Shown here piece by piece: positions 46,741 to 56,454 of a DNA stretch of 64,000 bases (its first letter is position 1; each line of letters starts with the position of its first letter). The notes below the pieces were generated by a model. It was not told the DNA's origin, searched no databases, and worked only from the letters and a program-made list of their open reading frames with translations. Position numbers and translations under genes: made by a program. Source of the DNA: Trichormus sp. NMC-1 (GTDB lineage Bacteria > Cyanobacteriota > Cyanobacteriia > Cyanobacteriales > Nostocaceae); contig NZ_LZQD01000001.1 in the NCBI RefSeq assembly GCF_001858025.1, positions 355,656 to 419,655 of the forward strand, read 5' to 3'.

Positions 46741-48147
46741 TTTAATCAACTCCTCCAACATTACCTGTAAATCCTCAGTCAAATCACTAACACCCTTTCT
46801 CAACGCTTGTTTATTCCCCTGACAACTCTCCCACCTTTCACTGACAGAAATTGGCTCACCTACAGTAATCATTGCTTGTTTTAAACCTAAACGCGGTCTT
46901 CCTGGTAAAGTAGAATCTTTAATTCGAGACAACATATCAAACATTAATAATGCTGTTTCTGCAAATCTTTCCGCCGTTGGTTTTTCCTGAATATAATTAG
47001 CAGTTACAGCCACAAAACTTTCTGCTATTCTCATGTGTTGCATTCTTAAATCAGCTTCTTCTGCTACCCAATCAGCCAAACCACGTTTGAAAGGTGGTAA
47101 ACTTTGAATATCCTCAATATCATCCCGATAAATATAATTCCAACCTGCTTCTTCTAAGCGCCGACATCTATCAATAAAATTACCCTGGGGCTGAATATTA
47201 AAATATTGTTCTGAAATTTGTAAAGCCGTATCCATTAATCGGTGTAATCTGGTAATTAACACTTCATTGGCTGGGACTTTTTCTTCAGTAATGATTTCCG
47301 GTAAATCTCGATGATAGAAACGACGATAAAAATCTTCCATTTCAGAAATTAAATATTCAGCTAAACGCAAAAAACGTTGATATAAAAGTTCTTCTTTTTT
47401 TTGTCCCGTTAGATTAATTTCTGCAACGGGTAAACAGCTATCAGTTTCTAATTTAGATAACAGCCAATCTATTTTTTCCCAAGGTGGATTAACGTAACTA
47501 TATTTAATGGCAATAGGAATAATAAAAACCGTTTCTTCACGTTTGGCTTTTTGTAAATCTTCTACACACCAAAAACCCAATTGTGCTACACCCGGTTCTA
47601 GAGGACTAACTATGCCACTATGACCATTTGTACCACCTTCTGGTGCAATGGCAATGGGCATTTTGGCATTAGCAAATAAATCCCGCGCCATTTGAATAGA
47701 GTTTCGGTCTACTCGTCTTCCCCTGCGAACGGGTACACCCCCAAGTCCAGAGAATAACCATCCTAACCACTTTCCCGCCCATAATGTCATTCCCCGTTCA
47801 TACATAAAATGACTATGTAGTGGATATTGTAGAGGAATTCCTTGTTGACGCGCCACTTTGGGAACAATGCGGGTAAGAAAATATAACATAGTTAGAGGAT
47901 CTTCTACCTCTGGGTGACGAAATGCGATTAAAAAGCGGATTTTCCCAGCTTGAAATTCCTGGTATAATTTAGCTAAGACTTCGGCATTCTTGGCTTCAAT
48001 ATTGACAATACCCGCAGGTAGCCAAGGTCTAGTTCTCACCCGCAGAGCAAAGGGGACAACCCAAGAGGCAATTTTCACTATTAGCGGGTTATGGCGTTGG
48101 GGAATAAATTTGAGTGGTGGTTGAGTAGAATGAATTGATTTAGGCAA
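46738..48147 (-). CDS. PlsC-like acyltransferase family protein
   Basis: The 469-aa protein carries glycerolipid acyltransferase motifs: FRHPEVEDPLT (a HxxxxD box as HPEVED), GVPVRRGRRVDRNSIQ and the IAPEGGTNGHSG block. The C-terminal half is helical and is not part of the core PlsC domain. It probably acylates a lysophospholipid or another lipid at the membrane. A divergent promoter is shared with the gene at 48226. Confidence 0.85.
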   Translation of the reverse strand: MPKSIHSTQPPLKFIPQRHNPLIVKIASWVVPFALRVRTRPWLPAGIVNIEAKNAEVLAKLYQEFQAGKIRFLIAFRHPEVEDPLTMLYFLTRIVPKVARQQGIPLQYPLHSHFMYERGMTLWAGKWLGWLFSGLGGVPVRRGRRVDRNSIQMARDLFANAKMPIAIAPEGGTNGHSGIVSPLEPGVAQLGFWCVEDLQKAKREETVFIIPIAIKYSYVNPPWEKIDWLLSKLETDSCLPVAEINLTGQKKEELLYQRFLRLAEYLISEMEDFYRRFYHRDLPEIITEEKVPANEVLITRLHRLMDTALQISEQYFNIQPQGNFIDRCRRLEEAGWNYIYRDDIEDIQSLPPFKRGLADWVAEEADLRMQHMRIAESFVAVTANYIQEKPTAERFAETALLMFDMLSRIKDSTLPGRPRLGLKQAMITVGEPISVSERWESCQGNKQALRKGVSDLTEDLQVMLEELIK

Positions 48148-48225
48148 GTTGTTCTCCTGAATTTCTGGCTAAAAAAGTGAACCAATAGCGATCGCTTGAT
48201 TGCTTAATTCTGATAACTTAATTAT

Positions 48226-48858
48226 ATGAATACAACACCAGACAAAAAACAATTTGCACCAGCCACCCAGCGCAACCGAGAAGCCATTTTAGAGGTACTT
48301 TTACAAGTATTACCTGCCAATGGCACTATTTTAGAAGTTGCCAGTGGTACAGGTGAACACGCTGTGTTTTTTGCACCTAGCTTCAAACCCCGTCAATGGT
48401 TACCTTCTGACCCTAACCCCATATTACGCGATAGTATTACTGCTTGGGCAGAAGAATTTCCGAGTCAGAATATTTCTCACCCTTTAGACATAGATGTAGA
48501 GTTACCAATTTGGCCAGTGGAGAAAGAAGCATTACCCGAATCATCTATTTTCGCTATAGTTAACATTAACATGATTCATATTTCTCCTTGGTCAGCCTGT
48601 TTAGGACTCATGGCTGGTGCGGGACGGATTCTTCCCTCTGGTGGTATTCTTTATTTATATGGACCTTACAAACAAAACGGTGAACATACCGCACCGAGTA
48701 ACGAGGCTTTTGATGAGTCTTTACAGCTGCAAAACCCAGAGTGGGGAGTGCGTAATTTAGAGGATGTGATCAAAGCCGCTAACGCGCAAAATTTGATTCT
48801 GCACAAAACTTATCAAATGCCAGCAAATAACCTGTCAGTTGTATTTCGTCATCATTAA
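48226..48858 (+). CDS. DUF938 SAM-dependent methyltransferase-like protein
   Basis: At 210 aa it has the DUF938 pattern: PATQRNREAILEVL at the start, the SAM site ILEVASGTGEHAVFFA, and INMIHISPWSAC followed by GGILYLYGPYK. Substrate is unknown. The stop codon abuts the 3' end of the tRNA-Ala gene on the opposite strand. Confidence 0.9.
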   Translation: MNTTPDKKQFAPATQRNREAILEVLLQVLPANGTILEVASGTGEHAVFFAPSFKPRQWLPSDPNPILRDSITAWAEEFPSQNISHPLDIDVELPIWPVEKEALPESSIFAIVNINMIHISPWSACLGLMAGAGRILPSGGILYLYGPYKQNGEHTAPSNEAFDESLQLQNPEWGVRNLEDVIKAANAQNLILHKTYQMPANNLSVVFRHH

Positions 48859-48931
48859 TGGAGGTTAGCGGACTCGAACCGCTGACATCCTGCTTGCAAA
48901 GCAGGCGCTCTACCAACTGAGCTAAACCCCC
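48859..48931 (-). tRNA. tRNA-Ala (anticodon TGC)
   Basis: Read from 48931 it is 73 nt with D-arm TAGCTCAGTTGGTAGAGC, anticodon loop CTTTGCA and T-arm GCGGTTCGAGTCCGC. The acceptor stem GGGGGTT/AACCTCC contains the G3:U70 pair that identifies alanine tRNAs. The CCA end is not encoded. Confidence 0.97.
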
Positions 48932-49021
48932 GTTTTCAATTCAAAATTCTTTTTAATAATGAAGGGACGCAATTTTAAATCTTGACAAGATATTATCCTA
49001 ATATTCATTTTTTGTAAATAG

Positions 49022-49921
49022 ATGCACCAAAAAAATATTGTAGTTGTGGCTGCACTGTATAAATTTATTAGTTTACCTGACTTTGCCGAAATGCAAGAAC
49101 CCTTGCTATCTTTTTGTCAGGAACAAGGAATCAAAGGCACGATTTTACTAGCTCAAGAAGGGATTAATGGTACAATTGCTGGTTCCCGTCAAGCAATTGA
49201 TGCAGTTCTTAACTTTCTCCGTGGTGATACTCGGTTTGCAGATTTAGAACATAAAGAATCATACACAGAAACGCCACCTTTTGAAAGAATGAAAGTGCGG
49301 TTAAAACAGGAAATTGTGACTTTGGGAATACCTGAAATTGATCCCAATGAAAAAGTGGGAATTTATGTCAGTCCTCAAGAATGGAATGATTTGATTTCTA
49401 ACCCAGAAGTTACAGTAATCGATACCCGTAACGATTATGAAGTCAGCATGGGTACATTCAAAAGGGCTGAAAATCCGCAAACTCAGATATTCCGAGAATT
49501 TCCAGAATATGTAAACGAACAACTTGACCCCAGCAAACATAAACAAGTGGCTTTATTTTGTACTGGTGGCATTCGTTGTGAAAAAGCCTCATCTTATTTG
49601 CTTTCTCAAGGCTTCGAGAAAGTATATCACCTCAAAGGCGGCATTCTCAAATATTTAGAAGAAATTCCTGCCGAAGAAACTTTATGGGAAGGAGAGTGTT
49701 TTGTATTTGATGAACGAGTCGCAGTTCGTCACGGATTAGAAGAAGGAAGTTATGAGTTATGCTTTTGTTGTGGACATCCCATTGCAGAAGAAGATAAAAC
49801 CTCACCTAAATATGAAGAAGGAATTTCCTGTCCGCACTGTTTTGATAATTTAACCGAAGACAAAAGAACGAGACAACAGCAAAAATGGAAACAGCATAGC
49901 AAGCATATCATGTCCAGTTGA
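49022..49921 (+). CDS. trhO: tRNA uridine(34) hydroxylase, rhodanese family
   Basis: The 299-aa protein resembles TrhO (YceA), which hydroxylates uridine 34 of certain tRNAs. An N-terminal acylphosphatase-like domain ([15 protein letters not shown]) precedes the rhodanese domain with active Cys in [18 protein letters not shown]-terminal Cys-rich part ([12 protein letters not shown]) may bind zinc. It lies next to a tRNA gene, but this is probably coincidence. Confidence 0.93.
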   Translation: MHQKNIVVVAALYKFISLPDFAEMQEPLLSFCQEQGIKGTILLAQEGINGTIAGSRQAIDAVLNFLRGDTRFADLEHKESYTETPPFERMKVRLKQEIVTLGIPEIDPNEKVGIYVSPQEWNDLISNPEVTVIDTRNDYEVSMGTFKRAENPQTQIFREFPEYVNEQLDPSKHKQVALFCTGGIRCEKASSYLLSQGFEKVYHLKGGILKYLEEIPAEETLWEGECFVFDERVAVRHGLEEGSYELCFCCGHPIAEEDKTSPKYEEGISCPHCFDNLTEDKRTRQQQKWKQHSKHIMSS

Positions 49922-49995
49922 ATACTTATCATGATGGCAAACGCGGAGACAGGGAGAGTTTTTTTGATCAGCAATTAGCCGGACATGATATAACT
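49921..49995. repeat. 75-bp dispersed repeat, copy 2
   Basis: Partner of 43699-43773. It begins at the last base of the trhO stop codon and occupies the convergent space between trhO and the O-methyltransferase gene. Confidence 0.75.
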
Positions 49996-50039
49996 TCATC
50001 TTTGCGAACCTCCGCGTTAACCTCCGCGTACCTCTGCGT

Positions 50040-50705
50040 TTAATTCTTCATCCCTAAAGTCAAACCATCAGCGATAGGAACCAAACTCAGAGTAATTCGT
50101 GAGTCTTGATGTAACTTTTGATTCAAAAAGCGAATCTTATTAGTTTGATTATCCTGAACTTCGGAATCTGCGACTTTACCTGACCAAAGGACGTTATCAA
50201 TGGCAATTAGTCCACCTGGTCGAATTAATTGGAGCGATCGCTCATAATAGTTTTCATAGTTCCCCTTATCAGCATCAATAAACGCAAAATCAAAACTTTC
50301 CGCTTCACCAGATGCCAATAATTTATCTAAAGTTTCCAAAGCTGGAGCAATATGTAAATCGATTTTATCAGCTACGTTGGCTCGTTGCCAATAGCGCCGA
50401 GCGATACTGGTATATTCTTCACTCACATCACAGGCGACAATCTTACCATCAGCTGGTAAAGCCAACGCTGTCACCAGAGAACTATAACCTGTAAATACAC
50501 CTACTTCTAAAGTTTTTTTTGCGCCTATCAGCTTCACCAACAACGCCATAAATTGACCTTGTTCTGGGGAAATCTGCATCCGAGCCATTGGCAATTGGGA
50601 GGTTTCCTGACGCAGTTGAGTTAATACATCTGGTTCTCGTAGGGAAACAGACAGTAAATAATTATACAGATTTTTTTCTAAACCAATTGTTTGTTTTGTC
50701 ATCAT
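50040..50705 (-). CDS. Class I O-methyltransferase (caffeoyl-CoA OMT type)
   Basis: At 221 aa it fits the small cation-dependent O-methyltransferase family: KKTLEVGVFTGYSSL (SAM motif I), KIVACDVSEEY, FAFIDADKGNYENYY with metal-binding Asp, and IAIDNVLWSGKV. These methylate catechol-like hydroxyls. It is monocistronic and far from the biosynthetic cluster, so no link to it is proposed. Confidence 0.94.
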   Translation of the reverse strand: MMTKQTIGLEKNLYNYLLSVSLREPDVLTQLRQETSQLPMARMQISPEQGQFMALLVKLIGAKKTLEVGVFTGYSSLVTALALPADGKIVACDVSEEYTSIARRYWQRANVADKIDLHIAPALETLDKLLASGEAESFDFAFIDADKGNYENYYERSLQLIRPGGLIAIDNVLWSGKVADSEVQDNQTNKIRFLNQKLHQDSRITLSLVPIADGLTLGMKN

Positions 50706-50947
50706 TCAAAAATATGCCTGTCGTACATAGCACAAACGGATTTTGACACAGATACACAGATGATATCACTTCCGTCATTTGCCTGCCGACTCTACCAAAA
50801 TATCTCCTCAACTCCGTTTATGTAGAGATGTTGCAAAGATGATTTTGGTTGAATTAATTTTCAATTTCCCTTCTAAAATTAGACAATTAATTAAAATTGT
50901 TCTCTGTAAACATTATCACACAACTAGCTTGTGTTAGAGGGGGTAAA

Positions 50948-51886
50948 ATGAGCCGTCCAATTATTCTTGGGATTGTTGGTGACAGCGCTGCTGGTAAAAC
51001 GACATTGACTAGAGGAATTGCTCAGGTACTTGGACCGGAGAATGTTACCCTCATTTGTACAGATGATTACCATCGTTACGATCGCACACAACGAGCAGAA
51101 ATTGGCATTACAGCCCTTCATCCTGACTGTAACCATTTGGATATTATGCAGCAGCATTTATCGTTGCTACGGACAGGACAGCCGATTCTCAAGCCTGTTT
51201 ACAGCCACAAAACAGGGACATTTGAGCCACCACAATACATTAAACCGAATAAATTTGTGATTATAGAAGGTTTACTGGGTTATTCTACCCGTGCAGCCCG
51301 TGATGCTTATGATGTAAAAGTATATCTTGCCCCTCCTGAACCAGTCCGCGCTGCTTGGAAAGTTAAGCGGGATACACAAAAACGTGGTTATACCCCAGAA
51401 CAAGTATTAGCAGAACTAGAAAAACGTGAACCAGACTCAGAACAGTATATCCGTCCCCAGCGTCAATGGTCGGATATTGTGGTTAGTTTCTATCCTACAA
51501 AAGAGGAGGAAAATGAAACCAATGGTCATTTAAATGTGCGTTTGGTGTTGCGTCCTTCTATTCCCCATCCAGATTTTACCCAAATTACTGAATCTGGTAA
51601 TGGTGATTCTCAATCAGCAGTTCGTCTGGGACTAGGCCGAGATATGGGTAAACCAGTGGATGTCTTGGAAGTTGATGGTCACGCTACCTTAGAACAGGTG
51701 ACTAAAATAGAGCATATTATGTGTTCGGATATGCCTTATTTAAAAAATATATGCGATCGCGAAATTAATCCAGAACTAGGTAAAATTGCGGGTACAACCG
51801 GAGAAACACTGCAAAGTTATCCCCTCGCACTTACACAGTTAATCATTACTTATCATATGCTCAAAGCTACGCAAATTTATCAATAA
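50948..51886 (+). CDS. Phosphoribulokinase-family kinase
   Basis: From the ATG at 50948, preceded by GAGGGGG, it is 312 aa. A start 51 bases earlier would add a non-family leader. The P-loop is ILGIVGDSAAGKTTL. CTDDYHRYDRTQR and FVIIEGLLGY match the phosphoribulokinase/uridine kinase fold. The family includes the Calvin-cycle enzyme, but the P-loop and C-terminus differ from the standard cyanobacterial Prk I recall, so it may be a paralogue with another sugar-phosphate substrate. Confidence 0.8.
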   Translation: MSRPIILGIVGDSAAGKTTLTRGIAQVLGPENVTLICTDDYHRYDRTQRAEIGITALHPDCNHLDIMQQHLSLLRTGQPILKPVYSHKTGTFEPPQYIKPNKFVIIEGLLGYSTRAARDAYDVKVYLAPPEPVRAAWKVKRDTQKRGYTPEQVLAELEKREPDSEQYIRPQRQWSDIVVSFYPTKEEENETNGHLNVRLVLRPSIPHPDFTQITESGNGDSQSAVRLGLGRDMGKPVDVLEVDGHATLEQVTKIEHIMCSDMPYLKNICDREINPELGKIAGTTGETLQSYPLALTQLIITYHMLKATQIYQ

Positions 51887-52030
51887 GCGATTACCAGTTT
51901 CAACTGGGTATAACTAAGTAATACTGAGCAAAATTAAAGATTTTGCAAACAGGGATAATTGGTCAAGCAAATAAGAGATAAATAAATATAGCTCTACCCA
52001 ATTATTCCCAATCTCAAATCCCCAAATGGT

Positions 52031-52762
52031 ATGACTTATTGCCTCAGAATTGCCGACTTACCCGAAAATGAGCGTCCACGCGAGCGATTAATGACACATG
52101 GTGCAAAAATCTTAGCCACTGCTGAATTAATCGCTATTTTGCTGGGTACTGGACAAGGGCCGGGTAAACTCTCCGCCGTTGGCTTGGGGCAGTTTATACT
52201 ACAGGAGTTGGGCAAACATCAGCGTGACCCTTTAGCAGCTTTAAGGGAAGTTACACCAGCTGAGTTGATGGCAATTCCCGGTGTGGGGCCTGCAAAAGCC
52301 ACAACAATTCTTGCAGCAATCGAATTAGGCAAACGCGCTTTTTTATCTCGTCCCTCAGATGGAACAGTAATTGACAGTCCCCTTGCTGCGGCTGCAACGC
52401 TTAGTCAAGACTTGATGTGGCAAAATCAAGAACGTTTTGCGGTAGTCTTATTAGATGTAAAAAATAAATTTCTGGGAACAAAGGTAATTACTATTGGTAC
52501 TGCGACGGAAACTTTAGCTTCCCCCCGTGATATTTTTCGGGAAGTAATTCGTCATGGTGCAACGCGGATGATAGTGGCACATAATCACCCTTCTGGTAAT
52601 TTAGAACCTAGTGAAGCTGATATAGAATTAACACGGCAATTATTAGCAGGTGCAGAACTTTTAAGTATTCCCCTATTAGACCATTTGATTTTAGGGAATG
52701 GTACTCATCAGAGTTTGCGAGAGACTACAACTCTCTGGGATGATTGTCCCCAGGGGGATTGA
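52031..52762 (+). CDS. radC: RadC family JAB-domain protein
   Basis: The 243-aa protein has an N-terminal helix-hairpin-helix ([15 protein letters not shown]) and a C-terminal metalloprotease-like MPN+/JAB domain with [19 protein letters not shown] (HxH...D). RadC was once thought to be a repair protein; its role is not settled. Length and layout are normal. Confidence 0.93.
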   Translation: MTYCLRIADLPENERPRERLMTHGAKILATAELIAILLGTGQGPGKLSAVGLGQFILQELGKHQRDPLAALREVTPAELMAIPGVGPAKATTILAAIELGKRAFLSRPSDGTVIDSPLAAAATLSQDLMWQNQERFAVVLLDVKNKFLGTKVITIGTATETLASPRDIFREVIRHGATRMIVAHNHPSGNLEPSEADIELTRQLLAGAELLSIPLLDHLILGNGTHQSLRETTTLWDDCPQGD

Positions 52763-53054
52763 TTATGAGGTGTTGCTGATTAACCAAGCAACACTATCAT
52801 CGAACTTAAGCACAACAGCTTAGAAACGGGTATCCAAAATTATCTGAATGGTTATCCAAGATAAAATAATCTGAATAACCGCAGATTCTTTTTATAAGCC
52901 ATACCATACAGTGTGATCGCTGATCTTGTAGCGACTATCTTGATTGTCAACTGCGATGTCAGTTCGCCTATATTGTCGGTTGAGTTGTACTGTACAATTA
53001 TATTTGAAATGCACCATCATTATTTAATCCTTATAAATTACAAAAGGAGTAATT

Positions 53055-53300
53055 ATGAGTACCGAAACAGCCTTATTAAAAATCGTAGAAAATCTACCCA
53101 ATTCTCTCAAAATTGAACTTTTACATTATGCCGAATATTTAATCACTAAATCTTCAACACTTCAACAAGCAGAAGAAAAAAAACAAGTCGAAGATGTAAC
53201 CGTTAAAAAACCGTTATCAGGTTCAATGAAAGGAACTTTTGTGTTACCTTTGGCAGAAGATTTTGATGATCCTTTAGAAGAATTTGAGGAATATATATAA
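53055..53300 (+). CDS. DUF2281 antitoxin of a PIN-domain pair
   Basis: The 81-aa protein matches the DUF2281 family: PNSLKIELLHYAEYLI followed by a linker and the C-terminal GTFVLPLAEDFDDPLEEF. AAAGGAG precedes the ATG. It overlaps the toxin gene by one base (TAATG), the usual layout of a VapBC-like module in which the antitoxin tail blocks the nuclease. A paralogue without an adjacent PIN gene is at 60059. Confidence 0.88.
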   Translation: MSTETALLKIVENLPNSLKIELLHYAEYLITKSSTLQQAEEKKQVEDVTVKKPLSGSMKGTFVLPLAEDFDDPLEEFEEYI

Positions 53301-53686
53301 TGGATTCTGTGTTGATAGATACTCATGTTTTTATTTGGTTAGCAGAAGCTGATCCAACCTTGCCCAACTCTATAAAAGATATACTTGAAAATACAGATAA
53401 TGTTTTTGTTAGTATTGCTAGTTTTTGGGAGATATCCATTAAATTGAAAATTGGTAAACTCTCTTTATATTCTGACTTTAATACTATCGAAGATAGTTTT
53501 GCAACAACAAGATTTAAGTTATTATCTATTACCTTAAAAGACACTATTCAACTGTATAATTTGCCTTTACATCATAAAGATCCATTTGATCGTATTTTGG
53601 TATCTCAAGCAATTAATAATTCCCTAGTTGTAGTGAGTCGTGATCAAACTCTTGATAGCTATCCCATTCAGCGTTTATGGATATGA
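53300..53686 (+). CDS. PIN-domain toxin (VapC-like)
   Basis: At 128 aa it has the PIN nuclease acidic residues: LIDTHVFIW near the N-terminus, SIASFWEISIK with the middle Glu, and HHKDPFDRILVSQA with paired Asp. It should cut RNA when free of its antitoxin, encoded immediately upstream. Confidence 0.92.
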   Translation: MDSVLIDTHVFIWLAEADPTLPNSIKDILENTDNVFVSIASFWEISIKLKIGKLSLYSDFNTIEDSFATTRFKLLSITLKDTIQLYNLPLHHKDPFDRILVSQAINNSLVVVSRDQTLDSYPIQRLWI

Positions 53687-53777
53687 ATCAGAGCTATTGC
53701 TACCGAGCGCTTTGCTATCGTGCAAGCGTTGAACACCACAGCTATACTAAAAGTGGTGGCAAGATGAAATTACACCA

Positions 53778-55085
53778 ATGACTGAGCAACCCAACACAGA
53801 CTCATTGAAGACACCGGCTGATGAAATGAAACCCAAGTCGGAAAATAATTCTTGGAAAAACCGCATTTCTGGTGTTGTCAACAAAACCACAGCCAGATTA
53901 ATCCAACTCCTACCTGTAGACCAAGTAACACAGACCATAGGACAATGGTTTACTGTCAGTGATGCCCAAGTAGCAGAGATTTTAGAAACCATTCGCGCTG
54001 AATTACCCACTACAGAAGCGCTACTGTTAGGTAAACCCCAAGCGGGTAAAAGCTCTATTGTCAGGGGTTTAACGGGAGTTTCTGCGGAAATTATCGGACA
54101 GGGTTTTCGTCCCCACACCCAAAATACCCAACGCTATGCTTATCCTTCCAGTGATTTGCCATTGCTAGTTTTTACGGATACTGTAGGGCTAGGAGATGTC
54201 AATCAAGATACAGAAACAATTATTCAAGAGTTAATTGGTGATTTACAAACAGAGGCTACAGGGGCTAGAGTCTTAATTCTGACTGTGAAAATTAATGATT
54301 TCGCAACTGATACCCTGCGACAAATAGCACAAAAATTGCGTCAACAATATCCAAATATTCCCTGTTTGCTGGTGGTGACTTGCTTACATGAAATTTACCC
54401 ACCCGCAACAGAGGATCATCCTCATTATCCCCCAGATTTTGCAGAATTAAACCGAGCATTTACCCAAATAAAAGCAAATTTTTTAGGTTTATATAATAAT
54501 GCAGTTTTGATTGATTTTACTTTAGAAGAAGACGGTTATCATCCTGTATTTTATGGTTTAGAAGGACTGCGAGATAATTTAGCCGAACTCTTACCTGAAG
54601 CAGAATCAAAAGCAATTTATCAATTATTAGATAAACAAGCCGGGGAGAAATTAGGTAATATTTATCGGGATGCAGGAAGACGTTATATTTTACCTTTTTC
54701 GATCATGGCAGCTACTTTAGCAGCAGTGCCTTTGCCTTTTGCAACCATGCCTGTTTTAACAGTTTTGCAAGTATCAATGGTGGGATTATTGGGTAAATTA
54801 TATGGGCAAACCTTGACACCATCTCAAGCTGGGGGTATTGTGAGTGCCATTGCTGGTGGTTTTGTCGCTCAAGCCGTAGCCAGGGAGTTAATTAAATTTA
54901 TTCCTGGTTTCGGCAGCGTAATTGCTGCATCTTGGGCAGCAGCTTATACATGGGCTTTAGGTGAAGGTGCTTGTGTTTATTTTGGTGATTTAATGGGTGG
55001 GAAAAAACCTGATCCCCAGAAAATTCAAGCAGTGATGCAAGATGCTTTTGAGGGTGCGAAGGAGCGATTTAAGGGGATTCGTTAA
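53778..55085 (+). CDS. Era-like GTPase with DUF697 tail
   Basis: The 435-aa protein has a P-loop GKPQAGKSSIVRGL (about 97-110), a switch-II-like FTDTVGLGD and a TCLHE segment in place of NKxD. A C-terminal hydrophobic DUF697 region (about 300-400) has helices LPFSIMAATLAAVPLPFATM and GGIVSAIAGGFVAQAV. This combination is common in cyanobacteria and probably acts at a membrane. It is not linked to the toxin genes beside it. Confidence 0.88.
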   Translation: MTEQPNTDSLKTPADEMKPKSENNSWKNRISGVVNKTTARLIQLLPVDQVTQTIGQWFTVSDAQVAEILETIRAELPTTEALLLGKPQAGKSSIVRGLTGVSAEIIGQGFRPHTQNTQRYAYPSSDLPLLVFTDTVGLGDVNQDTETIIQELIGDLQTEATGARVLILTVKINDFATDTLRQIAQKLRQQYPNIPCLLVVTCLHEIYPPATEDHPHYPPDFAELNRAFTQIKANFLGLYNNAVLIDFTLEEDGYHPVFYGLEGLRDNLAELLPEAESKAIYQLLDKQAGEKLGNIYRDAGRRYILPFSIMAATLAAVPLPFATMPVLTVLQVSMVGLLGKLYGQTLTPSQAGGIVSAIAGGFVAQAVARELIKFIPGFGSVIAASWAAAYTWALGEGACVYFGDLMGGKKPDPQKIQAVMQDAFEGAKERFKGIR

Positions 55086-55285
55086 GGGGAAACTGCGCCA
55101 TTTACAACATGATTTAGCAGATGAATCTAGAGACAATATAGCATTTTCTAGTTTGCTGAGGTACAAATCTATCTGCGTTTATCTGCGTCCATTCTCTTCT
55201 ATCTGCGGTTAAATCTTTTTTCGGTGTACCTTACTTGGATGAGAATCGCTATATTGCATTACTCCCATGTCAAAATTAACAGAAA

Positions 55286-55855
55286 ATGAAAATAATTATT
55301 TGCCCTGGAATCCATGAGCCAGAATTAACTACAAGTTTTATCATAGGAGGGTTAAATCTAGAGCATGATAGATTCAGCCCACCTAATTTGGAAGATATAC
55401 TGGTTTTTCCGGGAGAAGGTATTTTAGCCGTATCCGCATTCCATATTTTACAGTTTTTGCGCCTTCACCTCCAGGACAGTGAGTTAAAATCGCCTGTTAT
55501 ATTCATTAGCTTTAGTGCTGGTGTAGTTGGTGCAATTACCGCTGCCACAGAATGGCAACTTTTGGGTGGTCATGTCAAAGCATTTATTGCCATAGATGGT
55601 TGGGGGATGCCATTATGGGGGGATTTCCCAATTCATCGTCTGAGTCATGATTACTTTACCCATTGGAGTTCTGCTATTTTAGGTAGTGGGCAAGATAATT
55701 TTTACGCCGATCCACCCGTTGAACACTTATCAATGTGGCGATCGCCCCAAACAGTACAAGGACAGTGGGTAGACCAATCAATGGGGTTTCCTCCATCCAT
55801 AAAATCCTTAAGTGCGGCTGAATTTTTGCATTTGTTGTTAAAACGCTATGATTAA
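55286..55855 (+). CDS. Conserved alpha/beta-hydrolase-like protein
   Basis: This 189-aa protein contains VIFISFSAGVVGAI, which resembles a nucleophile elbow (SxSxG), after an N-terminal strand MKIIICPGIHEP. The rest fits a reduced hydrolase fold without an obvious cap. The catalytic Asp and His cannot be placed with confidence. No family name is claimed. Confidence 0.65.
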   Translation: MKIIICPGIHEPELTTSFIIGGLNLEHDRFSPPNLEDILVFPGEGILAVSAFHILQFLRLHLQDSELKSPVIFISFSAGVVGAITAATEWQLLGGHVKAFIAIDGWGMPLWGDFPIHRLSHDYFTHWSSAILGSGQDNFYADPPVEHLSMWRSPQTVQGQWVDQSMGFPPSIKSLSAAEFLHLLLKRYD

Positions 55856-56454
55856 CATTCTCTCCACCTTGGTGACGCGGAGGGTGGGGATTCCCAAAAT
55901 CATAAATTAGAGTTTTTCTTTCCACGAGTTGATCTACTTGGAGGAGTTACCAAGCTGCGCCCCGCTTTGCTACTCCCTTCCCAGTGTAAGATTACTTATC
56001 TTCTTCCTTCTTCCTTCGCGTCCTATCCCTACGGGACACTTCGTGAACGCGTCTTCGCGGTTCATTAAATCCGTATTCATCTATAGGACTCCTATTTGAA
56101 TTCCGTATACCTTGATTCCTTCTTCTCTGTTCCCTGTTCCCTGTTCCCTACCTCTACGAGTAAATATGCCTACGGCACGCTACCGCGAACAGAAACCAAA
56201 CCGGATTCCTATAGTTGGAAGAGAGTAACACCCAAGTTTTGAGCAGTCTCTCCAGAGACATTAGTTCAGATGTAACCTGCCGTACTTATAAAAATAGTCC
56301 GGACACTAGCGTTACCAAACAGGAGTGAGAAATAGAGAAAATAAGGGTGACAATAGAAATAAACACGGTTAAATAACTAATGTTCCTCTCATGGCTCCCG
56401 GCTTCCGGCTTCTTCCGATCCATCTACCCTAGTCAAAATTCCTAAATATAGTAA
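55856..56454. other. 600-base spacer with a MITE and heptamer repeat
   Basis: No gene is seen. It contains a 134-bp element with inverted ends (56081-56214), a TTCCCTG triplet inside it (about 56130-56151) and a short GGTGACGCGGAGGGTGGGGA stretch near 55870. The transporter promoter should lie near 56300-56450. Confidence 0.6.
56081..56214. mobile_element. 134-bp MITE-like element
   Basis: CTATAGGACTCC at the left and GGATTCCTATAG at the right are inverted repeats with one mismatch, partially extended by TATTT/AAACC. The interior has three tandem TTCCCTG units. No coding capacity. Confidence 0.65.
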
